This document shows, one piece after another, positions 1 through 11,660 of a stretch of 64,000 nucleotides of DNA (positions are counted from its first letter, which is position 1; every line of letters starts with the position of its first letter). The stretch comes from Batillaria attramentaria (lineage: Eukaryota > Mollusca > Gastropoda > Batillariidae). The stretch covers positions 193,501-257,500 of the forward strand of contig JACVVK020000495.1 in NCBI GenBank assembly GCA_018292915.2, in the 5' to 3' direction. The translations under genes were made by a program, and so were the position numbers. Under the pieces are notes generated by a model that worked only from the letters and a program-made list of their open reading frames with translations, did no database searches and was not told where the DNA came from.

Positions 1-476
1 AAATGGAGCAGGTAACTGTCCATGGGTTACCTTTCACAATCTCAGAGTGTGATTTTGAAAGCAGTGTACTGTTCCCAGTTTTAGGCCTTCTAGTGAAGTA
101 CATAGATCCAACATAGTACACTTTTGTATCTCCATTAGGAACTAGTGATGCTGCAGGACTTGCACAGAAATGACTCGGGTATTTTTTTTTTTTTTAAAGA
201 CACTTCCTTGAGAAAGTTATTTTTTAACTCTTTTTTTTTTTTTTTAAAACACCATTCTTATATACTCGGTCAAGCAATTCTTGTTTACCGGTAGTTTACT
301 TTTAGCACGATTTTTTTATTATTATTTTTTAAACAAAGCCCCCCCCCCACCCCCCCCTCCACACGCATACACAAGCACAGCTCATTTCTTGCTTAACAAG
401 ACTCATTATTGAGAGTTCTGTGTAGGTCTTTCACTGGAGCCTTCATAAGTAAAACTTCATATTACTTATTCCACAG

Positions 477-605
477 CCACCACATGCCATCATGAACTTC
501 ATCGTGCGTTATCGACCGGATGAACAGCCCCTTCTGCGACCTCATCATGACTCGTCTACCTACACCATCAACATCGCTCTCAACACTCCTGGTGTCGACT
601 TTGAG
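477..605 (+). CDS. PLOD: PLOD-A penultimate coding exon (lysyl hydroxylase catalytic core)
   Basis: 43-codon exon, phase 0 at both ends. It follows a pyrimidine-rich acceptor (ttattccacag) and ends at GAG before gtaatc. The peptide contains [12 protein letters not shown] and then [17 protein letters not shown], the signature of the C-terminal Fe(II)/2-oxoglutarate dioxygenase domain of procollagen-lysine 5-dioxygenases, which hydroxylate collagen lysines in the ER. The HxD iron-binding pair (first H and D of PHHD) is intact. The gene enters from the left edge, so only its end is visible. The matching exon of PLOD-B has the same length and phase; 23 of 43 residues are identical by my alignment. 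Confidence 0.93.
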
Positions 606-1451
606 GTAATCTACACATTTTCTGTATGTTCAGGGGGAGTGCTGTGTGTGCTGGTGACAGTTTTAGGTTGCACGTGTCTGTTTTTTTTCTTACCATCAGT
701 CATAATACTGTGATGTTTAAATTAATTATATATGGCAAGCTTTTGAATGCCATTTCTGTGTAAACAGTTCTGTGATACAATCATTATGTTAGATCTTCAG
801 TTAGATCTGATCACCAGGAAGAAATTATAAGTGCTATTATTATTATTATTATTAATATTATTTTCAAGATACATGTAATATATAGAACATTTTCTGATAC
901 ATGGTCAAACAAAGCAAGGATCTTCTACTGTTTTAGATTTTCTTAATTAGTGCATACACTTCAGGGATGGATTTACTCAAAAATGCCAATGAGACATTGT
1001 CTCCTTGACGAGTCATTTTTATGAGACATTTTCATTTTCTATGAGACAATCGAGTTCACCCCCATCACTCTGTCACATGTCTGTGCCGAGAGCCTGTTCC
1101 TAAGTGGAGTGACGTTCAGGTTCGGAACGGAAAAGGACGTCTCGATCGCAGAACTGAGAAAATAACGCGCCAGTATTTTTGGCAACTCTTTCGAGTGAGA
1201 GTTCCTGGCAGCGCGCGCGGCGAGCGGGATAAGTAAGCCTCATCACTAAAATTAGATTAGGGTAGGCCTAACAGACTCTATGACTGACACGGACAGCGCA
1301 TCTCTGCTTCGCGTTGTCAAGTGCGCTTGTGATGTCATGTTCGTGCGACATGACGCATTTTGCGAAATTTCTATGCGACATTTTAATAAAATATGAGACA
1401 TAGTCGCACGGCGCACGAGAAAATTGATCCCTGCACTTTAATCATTTCCAG
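606..1451 (+). other. PLOD-A last intron
   Basis: 846-bp intron between the two visible PLOD-A exons, gtaatc..tttccag. It holds an ATT repeat near 833-865 and, from about 960 to 1430, a sequence with recurring 'gagacat/gcgacat' words that looks like a degenerate dispersed repeat. No coding sequence is seen. Confidence 0.8.
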
Positions 1452-1607
1452 GGTGGCGGCTGCCGCTTCATACGTTACGACTGTGCCATCACTTCACCAA
1501 GGAAAGGCTGGATGTTCATGCACCCAGGGCGACTGACACATTACCACGAAGGGCTGAGAGTGACCAAGGGCACACGCTACATCATGATCTCATTTGTCGA
1601 CCCCTAG
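1452..1607 (+). CDS. PLOD: PLOD-A terminal coding exon
   Basis: Phase-0 terminal exon of 51 codons plus TAG. It opens with [11 protein letters not shown], continues with [14 protein letters not shown] and [12 protein letters not shown], and stops. This is the canonical C-terminus of lysyl hydroxylases: the His of THYHEG is the third iron ligand, the Arg of GTRYI contacts 2-oxoglutarate, and FVDP is the usual last tetrapeptide. The domain appears catalytically intact. PLOD-B shares 38 of 51 residues here but has lost several of these features. Confidence 0.95.
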   Translation, partial: GGGCRFIRYDCAITSPRKGWMFMHPGRLTHYHEGLRVTKGTRYIMISFVDP

Positions 1608-3913
1608 AAACTGTTCTTTTTAACCATGCTGATTGTGAAGGTGCTTAATTAGTGGAGGTGCAGATAGGGTAACCACGTGTATCAGGAACTAAGGTGAGAA
1701 ATTGGAGGTTTTGTTTGACATTCAGCCATGCGTATCAGTACTTCATTTGAGAAAATTAAGGGTTGATTTGACTATCTGGTGTTAATGTGAGAGCTTTAAT
1801 GTGTAGGTTAAGATTTTTTTTGTTTTTTCTTTGAAGGTGGAATCACAAGATGCATGTCGAACCAGTTTTGATTCAGCTGTCAGCGTATATATTATAATGA
1901 TAGGTAGGGTGCTTGGAGGCATATGTACTTTATGCTGACCACATTTTGTGTTCATTCTGTACACCTTTTTTTTTTTTTTGATTCGTGGTGAGTGAAATGG
2001 TATGGGGTCTGTCCGTATGACAGAGTTGTATGTGTGTGTGTCAGTGTGTGTGCGCATGTGGTCGCCACTTTAAGACACTTTTCTTCTTGATTTCTCTAAC
2101 ATCTTGTGAGCTTCAACAAGATAAGGAGGCAAACTGAAACGGATGTGCATTATTTAATAAGCATTATACACATGGTCGCAAAGCTTCCAGAATGTACTTT
2201 GGGAAATGCTGAGCTTCGCCCATACCACAGTAATCTGCGACTTTTTATTTGGACTTGATTATGAAGTCTTTTAATTTTATGATTCCTGTCTGATCCAACT
2301 TGAGTTTTCAAAGGATGTGTGTGTAGGTCGATGTTTGAGCTTCAAACTCATTGCATAGAAATTGCAGGGACGTGTGAGGAAGTTTGACACTACAACGAAA
2401 ACCCATATTATTGGTCAGTGGTAGACACACTGCCATATGAAAACTTTACAGCGTTTGATATGATACACGTAGCAGTGTTCTTTTCTTCTTCTCTATGATT
2501 TATGATTTCTATGTCCCTGATTCCTTTTATTTTGTTTCTTTTAATATTCATCAGTCCGTCCACAGAACCGTACCTTTGATTAGAGAAATCATGTAAATGT
2601 ACCTGCATGCATGTCACAGGCTTGGTTGTACATGATGATTTATATGCGTGTTTGCCATACAATTACTGCTTCTGTGATGGAAATCAGTTGACCTGTACCT
2701 TGTACATATTCAGGTCCTATTGACAGGAACTGAGTGTTTACGAATAGCTTTTAGAAGTGGTTTATGATACATGTACACATGTACTGTTCATAACATTTCA
2801 CCATTTGATTATTTTTCTTGTCAACTTGCGTGTTATGACTAGAAATAGAATGATAAGGTCGTTAGTGTCAAGAATAATTTTGGGTCATAAGCATTTTTTT
2901 TCCTTCTCATTATGGATCATCACAGAAATACATCTGCGTCAACAAGTCAGATAGCCCTAACATAAATTGATAAAACTGAGAGGATTTTTTTAAAAGGCAC
3001 ATCATTTTAGACTGGTGCTTCCTTTTTACTACAGATAATAATAGTAGAAACTACCAGCCCTTTTTTTATGAAGTTTGGACGCAGTTCAGGTACATGTAAA
3101 TATGCCCCTTTACACTTTCAGTGCCAAAGAACCAGTCAACGCAATCTTTTATGTAGCTTTAGTAATTTCCTTCGCATTTTGTTTAGCTGATTGTATTTGA
3201 TTGTTAATTTTCCCTTAGTTTGTATTCCCTTTAAGGAAAAAAAAAAAAAAAAGAGCCTGGAGGGAACACCTTTCATTGGTTGTTGATCACGGTGATGATC
3301 ATTATTTCTTACATTTTATTCGAATTTTTTTTCCCCTTTGATTTCCATGAACGTGCATGTTTTTCCGAAACTCCAGTAGTGAGTAGGCTTCATAGGTTAC
3401 GTGTAGTTTTGTTTTCTATATTCCTCTTAATTGATGTGAAACTTGAGACCTCTGTAAGTTTTTTCATGCGCATATATTGCATGTTTGTAAATGTATCTTA
3501 ACTAAAACACTTTTGGTCAAAACTAAATGTGTGGCACATGATTTATACTACTCTAAGTTTCTTTGAACTGTGTTCATATGATACGGTTTCATGCGTTTTA
3601 AATCCGTCGTTAGAAACTCTGTTTAGTTTTGGAGATGGAAGGTTGACTGGTAACCACTTTTGAGATGTTTCATAGATCTGTATTTAAGCTTTATGGAAAT
3701 GACATTCTTACCTGTCATCATTTCATGTTGGTGTGGGCGTCCACAGATCTTTTACGTCTCTTTTCATATACTTGTCTATTTTGTAGTACTTTTGGGCATT
3801 TTGAGAATATTGTACATTTCATAACGGTCCCAGTACAATGTATAAATTTACATGTTATGACTTTTTGGTGCGTCTGTGTCACATGATTTTGCATTTATTA
3901 TGGTGCTAATAAA
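1608..3913 (+). other. probable PLOD-A 3' UTR
   Basis: AT-rich sequence with no convincing reading frame, running from the PLOD-A stop codon to the first well-placed AATAAA. Contains a short GT run (2033-2055) and T/A homopolymers only. The extent of the transcript is inferred from the polyadenylation signal. Confidence 0.5.
3908..3913 (+). terminator. candidate polyadenylation signal for PLOD-A
   Basis: AATAAA in gtgctAATAAAgataatg, followed within about 45 bp by a T/GT-rich stretch (tttttcccccggttctcttgtgttg), the usual arrangement around a cleavage site. It is about 2.3 kb after the stop codon. Confidence 0.45.
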
Positions 3914-4584
3914 GATAATGTCTTTCAGCTGAACTCAGTATGACTGATTTTTTTCCCCCGGTTCTCTTGTGTTGCATTACAGTCTTGCAGGGTAATGCCT
4001 AAAGAACTTTCCAGTAGATAATTTTCCTCATGTGCTAGATTGCTAAGACTCACAGGTTTATCTTAATCAGCACGCTCTTATGGTTAACTGTTGTAAGCAA
4101 CCGCAAACCAATTGTGAAAACTTGGATTGGGATTGATCTATTTACTATATTCGCGAAAACAGGGCCCCACGCTCATGAACTACATGTAACACTTAGCCTG
4201 TCTTGGTTTTGACTGAATTCATAGGTGCCAGTTAGTACGGATCAGCTGTATTAGTTTCCCCATAACTCAGTTATAAACAGAAACAGGTTTAGTCGCGAAA
4301 AATACGGGGAGGTGACAAATTTGAAATATTTCAAAAGGATCGTTAGGAAATACAGCTGTACATGAACCGAAAACGACAGAATTAGTGTGGGTGCACCACC
4401 TTTTAGTTCTAACTGGGATATCACAAGTCACAGCGTGCCGTACCAGTAAGAGCAGATATGGTTTAGGACTGTTGTTCATTTACAAATGGGCAATTCTGCC
4501 TGTAGTCAGCTCTGAAACTTGACAATTTTCTCTAAGCTACAACTGCTTTGCGTTTTCACTCTTAGAGTGTGTGTGTGTGTGTGT

Positions 4585-4880
4585 TGTATTTTTCTCCTGC
4601 TATGTCGCTCTCTCGGTGCACTCGCAGAGAAGACACGGGATACAACAGGATAGAACTCCAATACTTTATTAACAGAAGATGCGTGGAGAACATACTCATG
4701 AAAGAAGAAGAACCCAGAACGCTTTGCAGGGCTGTTTATATACTATTACTAAACAGGTCAGATCTAGAACATTCCTCAACTTACTGGCAAGTAATCTTTC
4801 CAAGGTTACGTCCTAGTGACGTTACTGCACTCGCATGTTCTGGGATGGTCTAGAAATTTCCATCGAAATGCAGTGGCTTT
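4585..4880 (+). repeat. LTR-like dispersed repeat, copy 1
   Basis: About 290 bp matching 35090-35385 in inverted orientation. Shared words include 'cgcagagaagacacgggatacaa', 'agaagaacccagaacgc' and 'tctgggatggtctagaaat'. The 35-kb copy reads ttaataaagtattgg then a tacaaca end in the sense orientation, so these may be solo LTRs or retroelement ends. No coding part is seen. Confidence 0.5.
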
Positions 4881-5711
4881 TCGCGATCTCTACAACAGTG
4901 TGCATGCCTTAAATTCTGTTTATATTATTTGCTTTGTACGGCAGAATACTGACAAGTGCCGAAAACTACTGACATTTGTGTGAAATAGTACTGACGGACA
5001 CTTGAGGGGGGGGGGGGGGGGGGGGGTTGGAACCTACTGATGTTGGCATTGCGTCAAGATCCCCACTGAAATAATAATCAAATGTTTCACAGCAAAGTAA
5101 TGCCTTTTAAGTGTTCTCCTGCAACTACGGTGTGTGTTACCTAGCGTGTACGTATTAATACAGGGTTACGTGTTCGCAAGCGGCATTAAACGCCACAGTC
5201 TGATTCACGGTTTCAGATTCATAATCACACACGTCGCTGTGTAGGCGCCCCTCGTGTGCTCAGATGTTGTGGATGATATATAATTAAGGAGTGCAATGGT
5301 CACAGTTAGTCGTGTCTGTGACTATACATGTTCGTAACGCGGGGTAACCAAGGCCACAATGCTTGTAGACAGTTCGGCGTGGTGAGCAGATCGAGGTAGA
5401 GGCTTAATAAGAGGTAACAAAAATTTCTTTTCTCGCTCGCTCTGTGAGAGAGGATGCATGCAATTTTTTTTTTTTTTTGTTTGAACGTAGATGTAGTCTT
5501 ATTCCGTTGCGTTTTGGCTTATATTTGGTTGTTTGCTTGGTGATTGTCCTTGTTTGTTTGCTTGTTTTGGTTGCTTGCTTTTTTTTCTTTCTTTCTCTCT
5601 TTTGTAATTTAGAGTAGCAACGGCAAGTTTGAAAATGGTAATTGTGCCAGCTTTACCGTTGATAAATAAAGGACCACTGTCATTGTCATTCTCTCTCTCT
5701 CTCTCTCTCTC

Positions 5712-5878
5712 GGGGAGTCTGGGTGGTCGAATGGTAGAGCGTTGGACTTCAAATGCTCGGTTCGTGAGTTCGATCCTGGCTGGGGCCAAATATATGTGCT
5801 GGCTTTTTCATCGTTGCCTTGTCTTTGATATCACCCTATGTGGTGGAAAAGGACGTTAAACCCCCAAACACCCACCCA
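5712..5878 (+). mobile_element. tRNA-derived SINE, family 1
   Basis: Starts with a tRNA-like head: an A-box-like segment (ggtggtcgaatggtagagcg) and a B-box-like segment (gttcgtgagttcgatcctgg). The body (ggccaaatatatgtgctggc..gatatcaccctatgtggtgg) ends in a CACCCA-type tail. Family 1 occurs at least nine more times in this window. It follows a (CT)n run. Confidence 0.85.
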
Positions 5879-6276
5879 CTCTCTCTACCTCTCTGTTGGG
5901 GAAAGGTTAGCTGTTTGGCTTGTCAGAGAAGCTAAGCGGTATTGGAAGTTTTCAACTGTTTTGATTAGTAGATTACAAGTGTGACAAGTTTCTGTTGTCT
6001 TCCTAAGAAGCGTTGTTGCAGGTTTTTGTTGTTTTTTTGCATTAGTCACTCGTAATTGTGGACCGATGTATCCGAGGTACATTCTCTCTGGATGATCACA
6101 ATATACCCAAGGTTAAGTGATACACGTGTACATGTACCTACTCCGGTAGTGGAGGTGGTGGGGGGGGGGGGGAGTGGGATAACAGTCGATTGAATTTCAA
6201 GATTTGTTTGTTGTTCTTATTTCCGTCTTCTCATTAGACCTTGAAGAAGCGTTTCCGGTGACATCCCAGTAAAGGC

Positions 6277-6367
6277 ATGGGGACCCAGTCTGTAACCATG
6301 ATGAATTTGCAGAGCCTGCCGAAGTGGATTTTTGCTGCACTTCTTGTGCTTGTTTTTTGTACCGCAG
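6277..6367 (+). CDS. STMC6/CYYR1-like membrane protein, exon 1 (signal peptide)
   Basis: ATG at 6277 opens 30 codons plus one base before GCAG/gtacgac (phase 1). The peptide ends in a typical signal sequence: a Lys-Trp boundary, then the hydrophobic core IFAALLVLVFCTAG. In-frame Met residues at 8 and 9 could serve as alternative starts. The phase joins exactly to exon 2 at 13880, completing a Gly codon (G + GA). Exon 1 is assigned to this gene because of matching phase, same strand and the missing leader on exons 2-3. There is no transcript evidence, and the 7.5-kb intron makes the link an inference. Confidence 0.7.
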
Positions 6368-6376
6368 GTACGACTG

Positions 6377-6440
6377 CTGTCGGTGGTCTAGTGGTTAAGA
6401 CTTTGTCACCAATGCGAGAGGTCCGATTTAAGGAGGAATA
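6377..6440 (+). mobile_element. SINE family 3 head fragment
   Basis: tRNA-like head 'gtcggtggtctagtggttaagactttgtcaccaatgcgagaggtc', nearly the same as at 25367. The copy breaks off after the head. Confidence 0.6.
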
Positions 6441-6574
6441 TTCTTTTTTAGCCACAGGTGGAAATCCGCCAGGTGGAAGAATTAAAGCCCCGATTCCTGT
6501 CAATTTGCGTACGGAGGAAAACACAGGTAGAAGAGCTCTAATAGGCTAGTCTAATTAGGCTTTTAATATAGCGG

Positions 6575-7683
6575 AAGGTAGAAAAAAATTGATCCTAACT
6601 TTTTATTACAGAAATCAGTAGAGCACAGGCCCCTAATGCTGTGGTGGACTCTGTGATTTTTTTCTCCGTCCGCGTCACCGTTAAAACGACCGTTTTATCT
6701 TGCCATTTTCACTATATGGAGCCCTATAAATGGCTTTTGAGGGGGTGCACAAAGTATGCGTGTTTGCGGGTACAGAAATGCGCAGAACTCCACTCTAAAT
6801 ACGGTTACTGTTAGACAAGACATGCATTGTTGACATACTGAAATTTTACCCCAATCAGAATGATGCTTCCTGAATAATTGTGGCAATTAGTTTGACCGTT
6901 GATTCAAAGGACCCTGTAAAACGGCTGTATTTCATGCTTGTGCACTTATCAGGTCACTGCAGTTGACATGTATCGCGGAAAACATTTACGAACATTGAAC
7001 AGTTCAGTCAGAAAACGCTTCTTTGGTGTTGTGACGTTGCCTTGTCACCGCATGTGCAGGTACGTATGAAATATGATATCCAAGTGAGCACTTTTTTCTG
7101 GTAGCGATATTTTGGGGTGAGCTTATTAAAGTAGTTGCTGCGTTGTGAGTAGTGAACGGGTTTTCTCAAAGAGCAGTGCACACTCAAGAATAGTATCCCA
7201 GTTGTGTCATATCATAAGTTCATTGAAATCGCTATTGTACTTTTGTCACAAACAGCCATCGAAAGTGCAATCTGTTTAATAATGGCTGAATATGCGTATT
7301 GATGGGAGTAGGGACACTTGATTGGTTGCTGTGATAAGGTGTATCCGCGAAAACAAGTATAATATCATGCAAATATTCGGGCACATGCTCGGTGTTTCAG
7401 AATTATCTCCCTGAACTTGTTTGAGAGATTCATTGCTTATAGACGGCTGTTAATTGAAGCAGTTCCCTATATGGGCTGAAAGCGGTGCTTACCAAAGAGC
7501 CTGCCATAATTGCTACACTTGATTCAATTTCTTTTTATACATTTGTCTTGGTGGAAAAAAAAAAAAAAACAATGACAAGTCGTATGGAGAAAGATCCGTG
7601 AATATATTAAACAAGCACGTCTTCTTTACAGCGGTCATTATTTTTACCCATTTTTTTTCCATTTCCTTCATTACATGCTGCGT

Positions 7684-7728
<45 letters not shown>

Positions 7729-8840
7729 GTAGGTTTATATTTTGCTGCTAGCAGCCACCAATTTTAACTTGTCATTGTTTTGCATATTGGAAAAAGTAGA
7801 GTGATTCCAGATGAAGGAAAACGTGCATCCCACATCAAATTTCATGAACTCTTCAATGCTTGAAATAGGTGACTTAAAATAAAATACCTTTTTCTAATTA
7901 AACAGAGCATTAACTGGTACGGGAGTCACTTACCAAGTAGCCAGATATGACGGCCACAGTGTACACAGCGTTTTTTGTTATTTACCAACTTTTAGAGGAG
8001 AGGCTTGGCACATAATTGTTACTAACCCATTCACTATGTCCCTTTGGCTGTGAGTGGTAATGAGGGGAATCCATATTGTGGTTGGGTTCAAAAATTGACT
8101 ATACACAGCAAAGATTACAAATGACGCCGCTGCAGCAGGTATTGTGCACACACTTTCAACTTTGACTACTGGAATATGTTAGGCCAAACACCCTGCGGTG
8201 GTCCAACGAAATGACAACAGATTTGCCTGTAGCGGCTCTCGGTTATCAAATCTTCCTTTTTCCATATAGACGCCAATTCTCTTACTGATGGGGATCGGGC
8301 TGACACATTACGCTGCTGCAGCTGCTACGCTCGACAGATCATGTGCAGACGCCACATCATGCTTTAGAGAAATGGTCCAGCATCCCTAAAATACTATGTT
8401 AAGTATACCTTTTTGCCTCGGACCATTTTCATTAATTTTTTGTTTTGAGGTACAGGTACAGAAATTAGAGAAACTTAATATGAAACTTCAAGTAAAATAA
8501 TATTACGCGAATGCAAATAAAAAACAACAGACACAAAAGTAAAATCTGTGAAATCTCTTTTATTTTCAACGTGTTCTTCCTTGGGAACAAACGCCGTTAT
8601 TTTTGACCTTTTTTGGACATTCTCAAATTTTACGAATGAAAATTACTGGCATACATTACTTGCAAAGTGTGATGGAAAGTATGTAGAACACAACCTCAAG
8701 TCTACAGTAGTAAGTGGCTGAATTCATTTCAAGTGTTATGACGTATGTTACTCACACGGCAAACATGTTTACAAGGTCAAGGTCATCGGTTCGTCTGTTT
8801 ACTCCCAAACATTTTATTTCATCGCTCTGTCAGAATAAGC
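6575..8840 (+). repeat. left arm of a 2-kb inverted repeat
   Basis: Matches the reverse complement of 11661-13664 along nearly its whole length. Shared words include 'catttcaagtgttatga', 'cacacggcaaacatgttt' and 'gtggctgctagcagcaaaat'. The left arm carries about 210 bp absent from the right arm (about 7285-7500) and a 44-base G homopolymer (7684-7727). A diverged ~350-bp copy of one end lies at 28750-29095, so the arms are copies of a dispersed element rather than a unique duplication. Confidence 0.85.
7684..7727 (+). repeat. G44 homopolymer
   Basis: Uninterrupted run of 44 G in the left inverted-repeat arm. The matching position in the right arm (about 12775-12782) has only CCCCCC. Length may be unreliable because homopolymers are prone to sequencing error. 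Confidence 0.8.
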
Positions 8841-9366
8841 AAACGAACAAGCAGTCACAAGCACCAGGCAAAACAAAATTAGCACAAACGATGTTCGTAT
8901 GAGAAAGATTTCTTGTCTACAACTTTGGTGACCTTGACCTTGGGGGTAAAGGTCATAGAGACTGGTGAAAATTTTGTAAATACAACTTTTGGCATAACAT
9001 TTGCCTTATATGCATTGATAAGAATGCCTTTCTGGTGACCTCTAGTAAAGGTCTGCATGGTTTGGGTACCCAGCAAGTTTAATATGAATCCCTGAATGTC
9101 TTTCTCGTTACTGTCCCGTGTAATTAATGAGATTCAATAATATAAAATCCGTCAGGTGGCGCTCTTTATCATTGCTCGGTCGAGAATACTGCCAGTTGCG
9201 TGTATTGGACTCGGTGTTTTATTCAACCGCCAAGTTAGATGGCTCATCTTACGTTTACTTGGGACAACGTGGCGCCGACACAGACAATGAAAACAATGGA
9301 GACGATTTACAGCAGACCAACGCAGTGACAAGATGACTTTGAGCCGCCAGCTTATTTAAGCTTGTA

Positions 9367-9410
9367 TTGCACGCGCGCGCGCGCGCGCACCACACACACA
9401 CACACACACA

Positions 9411-9446
<36 letters not shown>

Positions 9447-9470
9447 ACACACACACACACACACACACCA

Positions 9471-9510
<40 letters not shown>

Positions 9511-9517
9511 CACACAC
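9367..9517 (+). repeat. compound (GC)n(CA)n(CACG)n microsatellite
   Basis: Alternating purine-pyrimidine tract: GC repeats, then CA repeats, then CACG repeats, about 150 bp. The long reading frames here are low-complexity artefacts. Confidence 0.95.
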
Positions 9518-9665
9518 TGACCAGCTTTTTAAAATGCCAAAGACGAACAACACACGAGGTTTAGTTACAAGACTGCACCTAAGACAGTAACTGGGAGATA
9601 TGTATGAATGTATGCAATAGATCAGAGTGACCCTGCCCAGGAGACCGTTAATTTGATTTTGTTAC

Positions 9666-9985
9666 CGGCCCTGCGGTGTAGTGGTTACCACTTCGGACCA
9701 TGGGCCGGGAGACCTGGGTTCGAGTCCCAGCCGAGGCAAGCGGGATTTTTCCTACCTAGTTCGGCTCCTACCCGAAGCGGGTGTGCTATGAGCCCAATGG
9801 GGAGGCTGTTGCCACACAGCCGAGACTCACACACGTCAAGGGTGTCATTTTAAGGGTGCTTCCAATGGGATGACACATCTTATGATGTGGATGATTACAC
9901 GACCGCCACCGCAGAGGCCGCTGTTCCCGGGCCTGGTTAAGATCGGGATATTTTTGACAGAAAGCGTGGCATGCGGCTCCGTCCC
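9666..9985 (+). mobile_element. tRNA-derived SINE, family 2
   Basis: Head reads 'tgtagtggttaccacttcgg' with B-box-like 'gggttcgagtcccagccg', followed by a body shared with 34109-34340 (aagcgggatttttcctacct; atgatgtggatgattacacgacc). About 320 bp. It abuts the palindrome at 9984-10095. Confidence 0.8.
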
Positions 9986-10095
9986 GGCATTTCACGGCTA
10001 CACATGAACCTGTCTCGTGGTATCAAATGCAAACTAGGCGCCTAGTTTGCATTTGATACCACGAGACAGGTTCATGTGTAGCCGTGTAATGCCGG
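9984..10095. repeat. near-perfect palindrome, 56-bp arms, no loop
   Basis: The dyad axis is between 10039 and 10040 (aaactaggc/gcctagttt). The arms match outward through 'gcatttgataccacgagaca' and 'ggttcatgtgtagccgtg', with only about two mismatches near the outer ends (ttcac against gtaat). Cruciform-forming. Confidence 0.9.
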
Positions 10096-11403
10096 TTTCG
10101 ATAACAAGAACCTTCGGAGAAGAGGAGAAAAAAACAAAACAAAAACAAAAAAAAAAGAAAAAATATTTGTCAAAAACGCAATATTGCTATGGGGCACGAT
10201 GGTCGTTTGGGAATTTAACGTCCACTTCCACCATGGGTGGAACAACGGAGACGGAACAACGAGGAAAAGGCCAGCACAAAAATGAATAGGTCTCACCTGT
10301 GGGGTAGAATATATACACTAGAGTAGAGGGTACATTTTCAAAGACTTGAATGCCCTACGCTATACGTGCGATTCTGGGATCTTGCAAGTCAAGTGAATGG
10401 TATTACGCGTTACGCGTCAGAAACGATGTATGTGTTTCTGACGCTGCTTTCATTGCTACAGCTAAAACAAATTTAACGGGGTTGAGGGGAGGGTGTCGGG
10501 TATAGCTGGGGAGGTTCATGGTATTCACATTACAAATCCGGGTGGCAATGACACCCAAAAGGACAGTAAACACGCGAAGGTCTATCCCAGTGCACGGGTA
10601 GCTGATCTGGTAATGACGTTGGTTGGACCAGGTCATTAAGCCCTACCCGACTAACACTAATGTTCATCAGACCGCGCAAGGCGACGTGTCTGTAAACCAG
10701 GACCTGACCGTTTGAGTTGTTCATTCCATTGTCATTATTCTTCCAACGACACAAAGAAGTTGGTTTACTGAAAATAACGCGGAACGAACAAGTCTAAACT
10801 CAAGTTGACGAAAACCATTTTGTTTGGACGAAATTCAAACATGAAAAACTGGACGCCCCCCTCCCCTCCCCACCCCCATTATTATTATTAGTAGTAGTAG
10901 TAGCGGTAGTAGTAGTATAATTATCATTATTATTATTGTTGTTATATCTATTCACGTATATACTGAGCAACAAAAGAAAGGAATGCGAATTTCTTTTCTG
11001 TTCAGGCTAACCTGAAAATCACTGAAAAGTTCATCGTCAGCAAGTCAGTTTTTCTGGCAAGAACGTTTTCTAAAAACACAAATGTTCAGATCCGCCATAG
11101 TTATTAATTCCAATGCACATGGACACAGAAAACGCCATCACAAGATCAATATGGCGGATGAACCTTCGTGGTGTCGAAAACGGCCTGTGGCCGGTGGCCT
11201 GTTTTGTATTCTTGGGATGGTGCCCCATGTCTCAAGATCTTATTTTCCTTTTCCCCTTTTTGGGGTATGGAAGATACAAAAAAATTAAACAAACCAGGAC
11301 CACATAATTATACACAGAACGATACGACAGAAGATATTTGTGCAACATACACATAATCTATACACAGGAAAGCGCAACCATCTATGAAACCTCTGAAACA
11401 GCT

Positions 11404-11506
<103 letters not shown>

Positions 11507-11660
11507 CCTTTTAGGTGAAAAGGCGAAAAAAAAAAAAGAAAAAAAAAAACACGCAACTACATTTACCACAACGTTCTATAGCCCTCTACCAAAAGCTGGT
11601 CTGGGAACAGGATGCTGTGAACTCATCAAATCACGGGGACAAAAGTGAGCAGCACCAAAA

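Larger units (their letters stand above)
3914..6276. other. spacer between PLOD-A and the STMC6-like gene
   Basis: No gene recognised. Contains an LTR-like repeat copy (about 4585-4880), a G homopolymer (about 5006-5026), a (CT)n run (5691-5711), a SINE (5712-5878) and a G tract near 6160-6172. Confidence 0.6.

Noticed and set aside
5712..5785. tRNA genes at this and similar sites (9668, 25367, 29280, 34110, 47114, 50709, 63030)
   Set aside because: They have A/B-box-like segments but do not close into a complete cloverleaf, are followed by a shared non-tRNA body, and several have target duplications. They are SINE heads.
9255..9564. Long CV/HT-rich reading frames over microsatellites, here and at about 20 other CA/GT tracts
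   Set aside because: Low-complexity translation of dinucleotide repeats.
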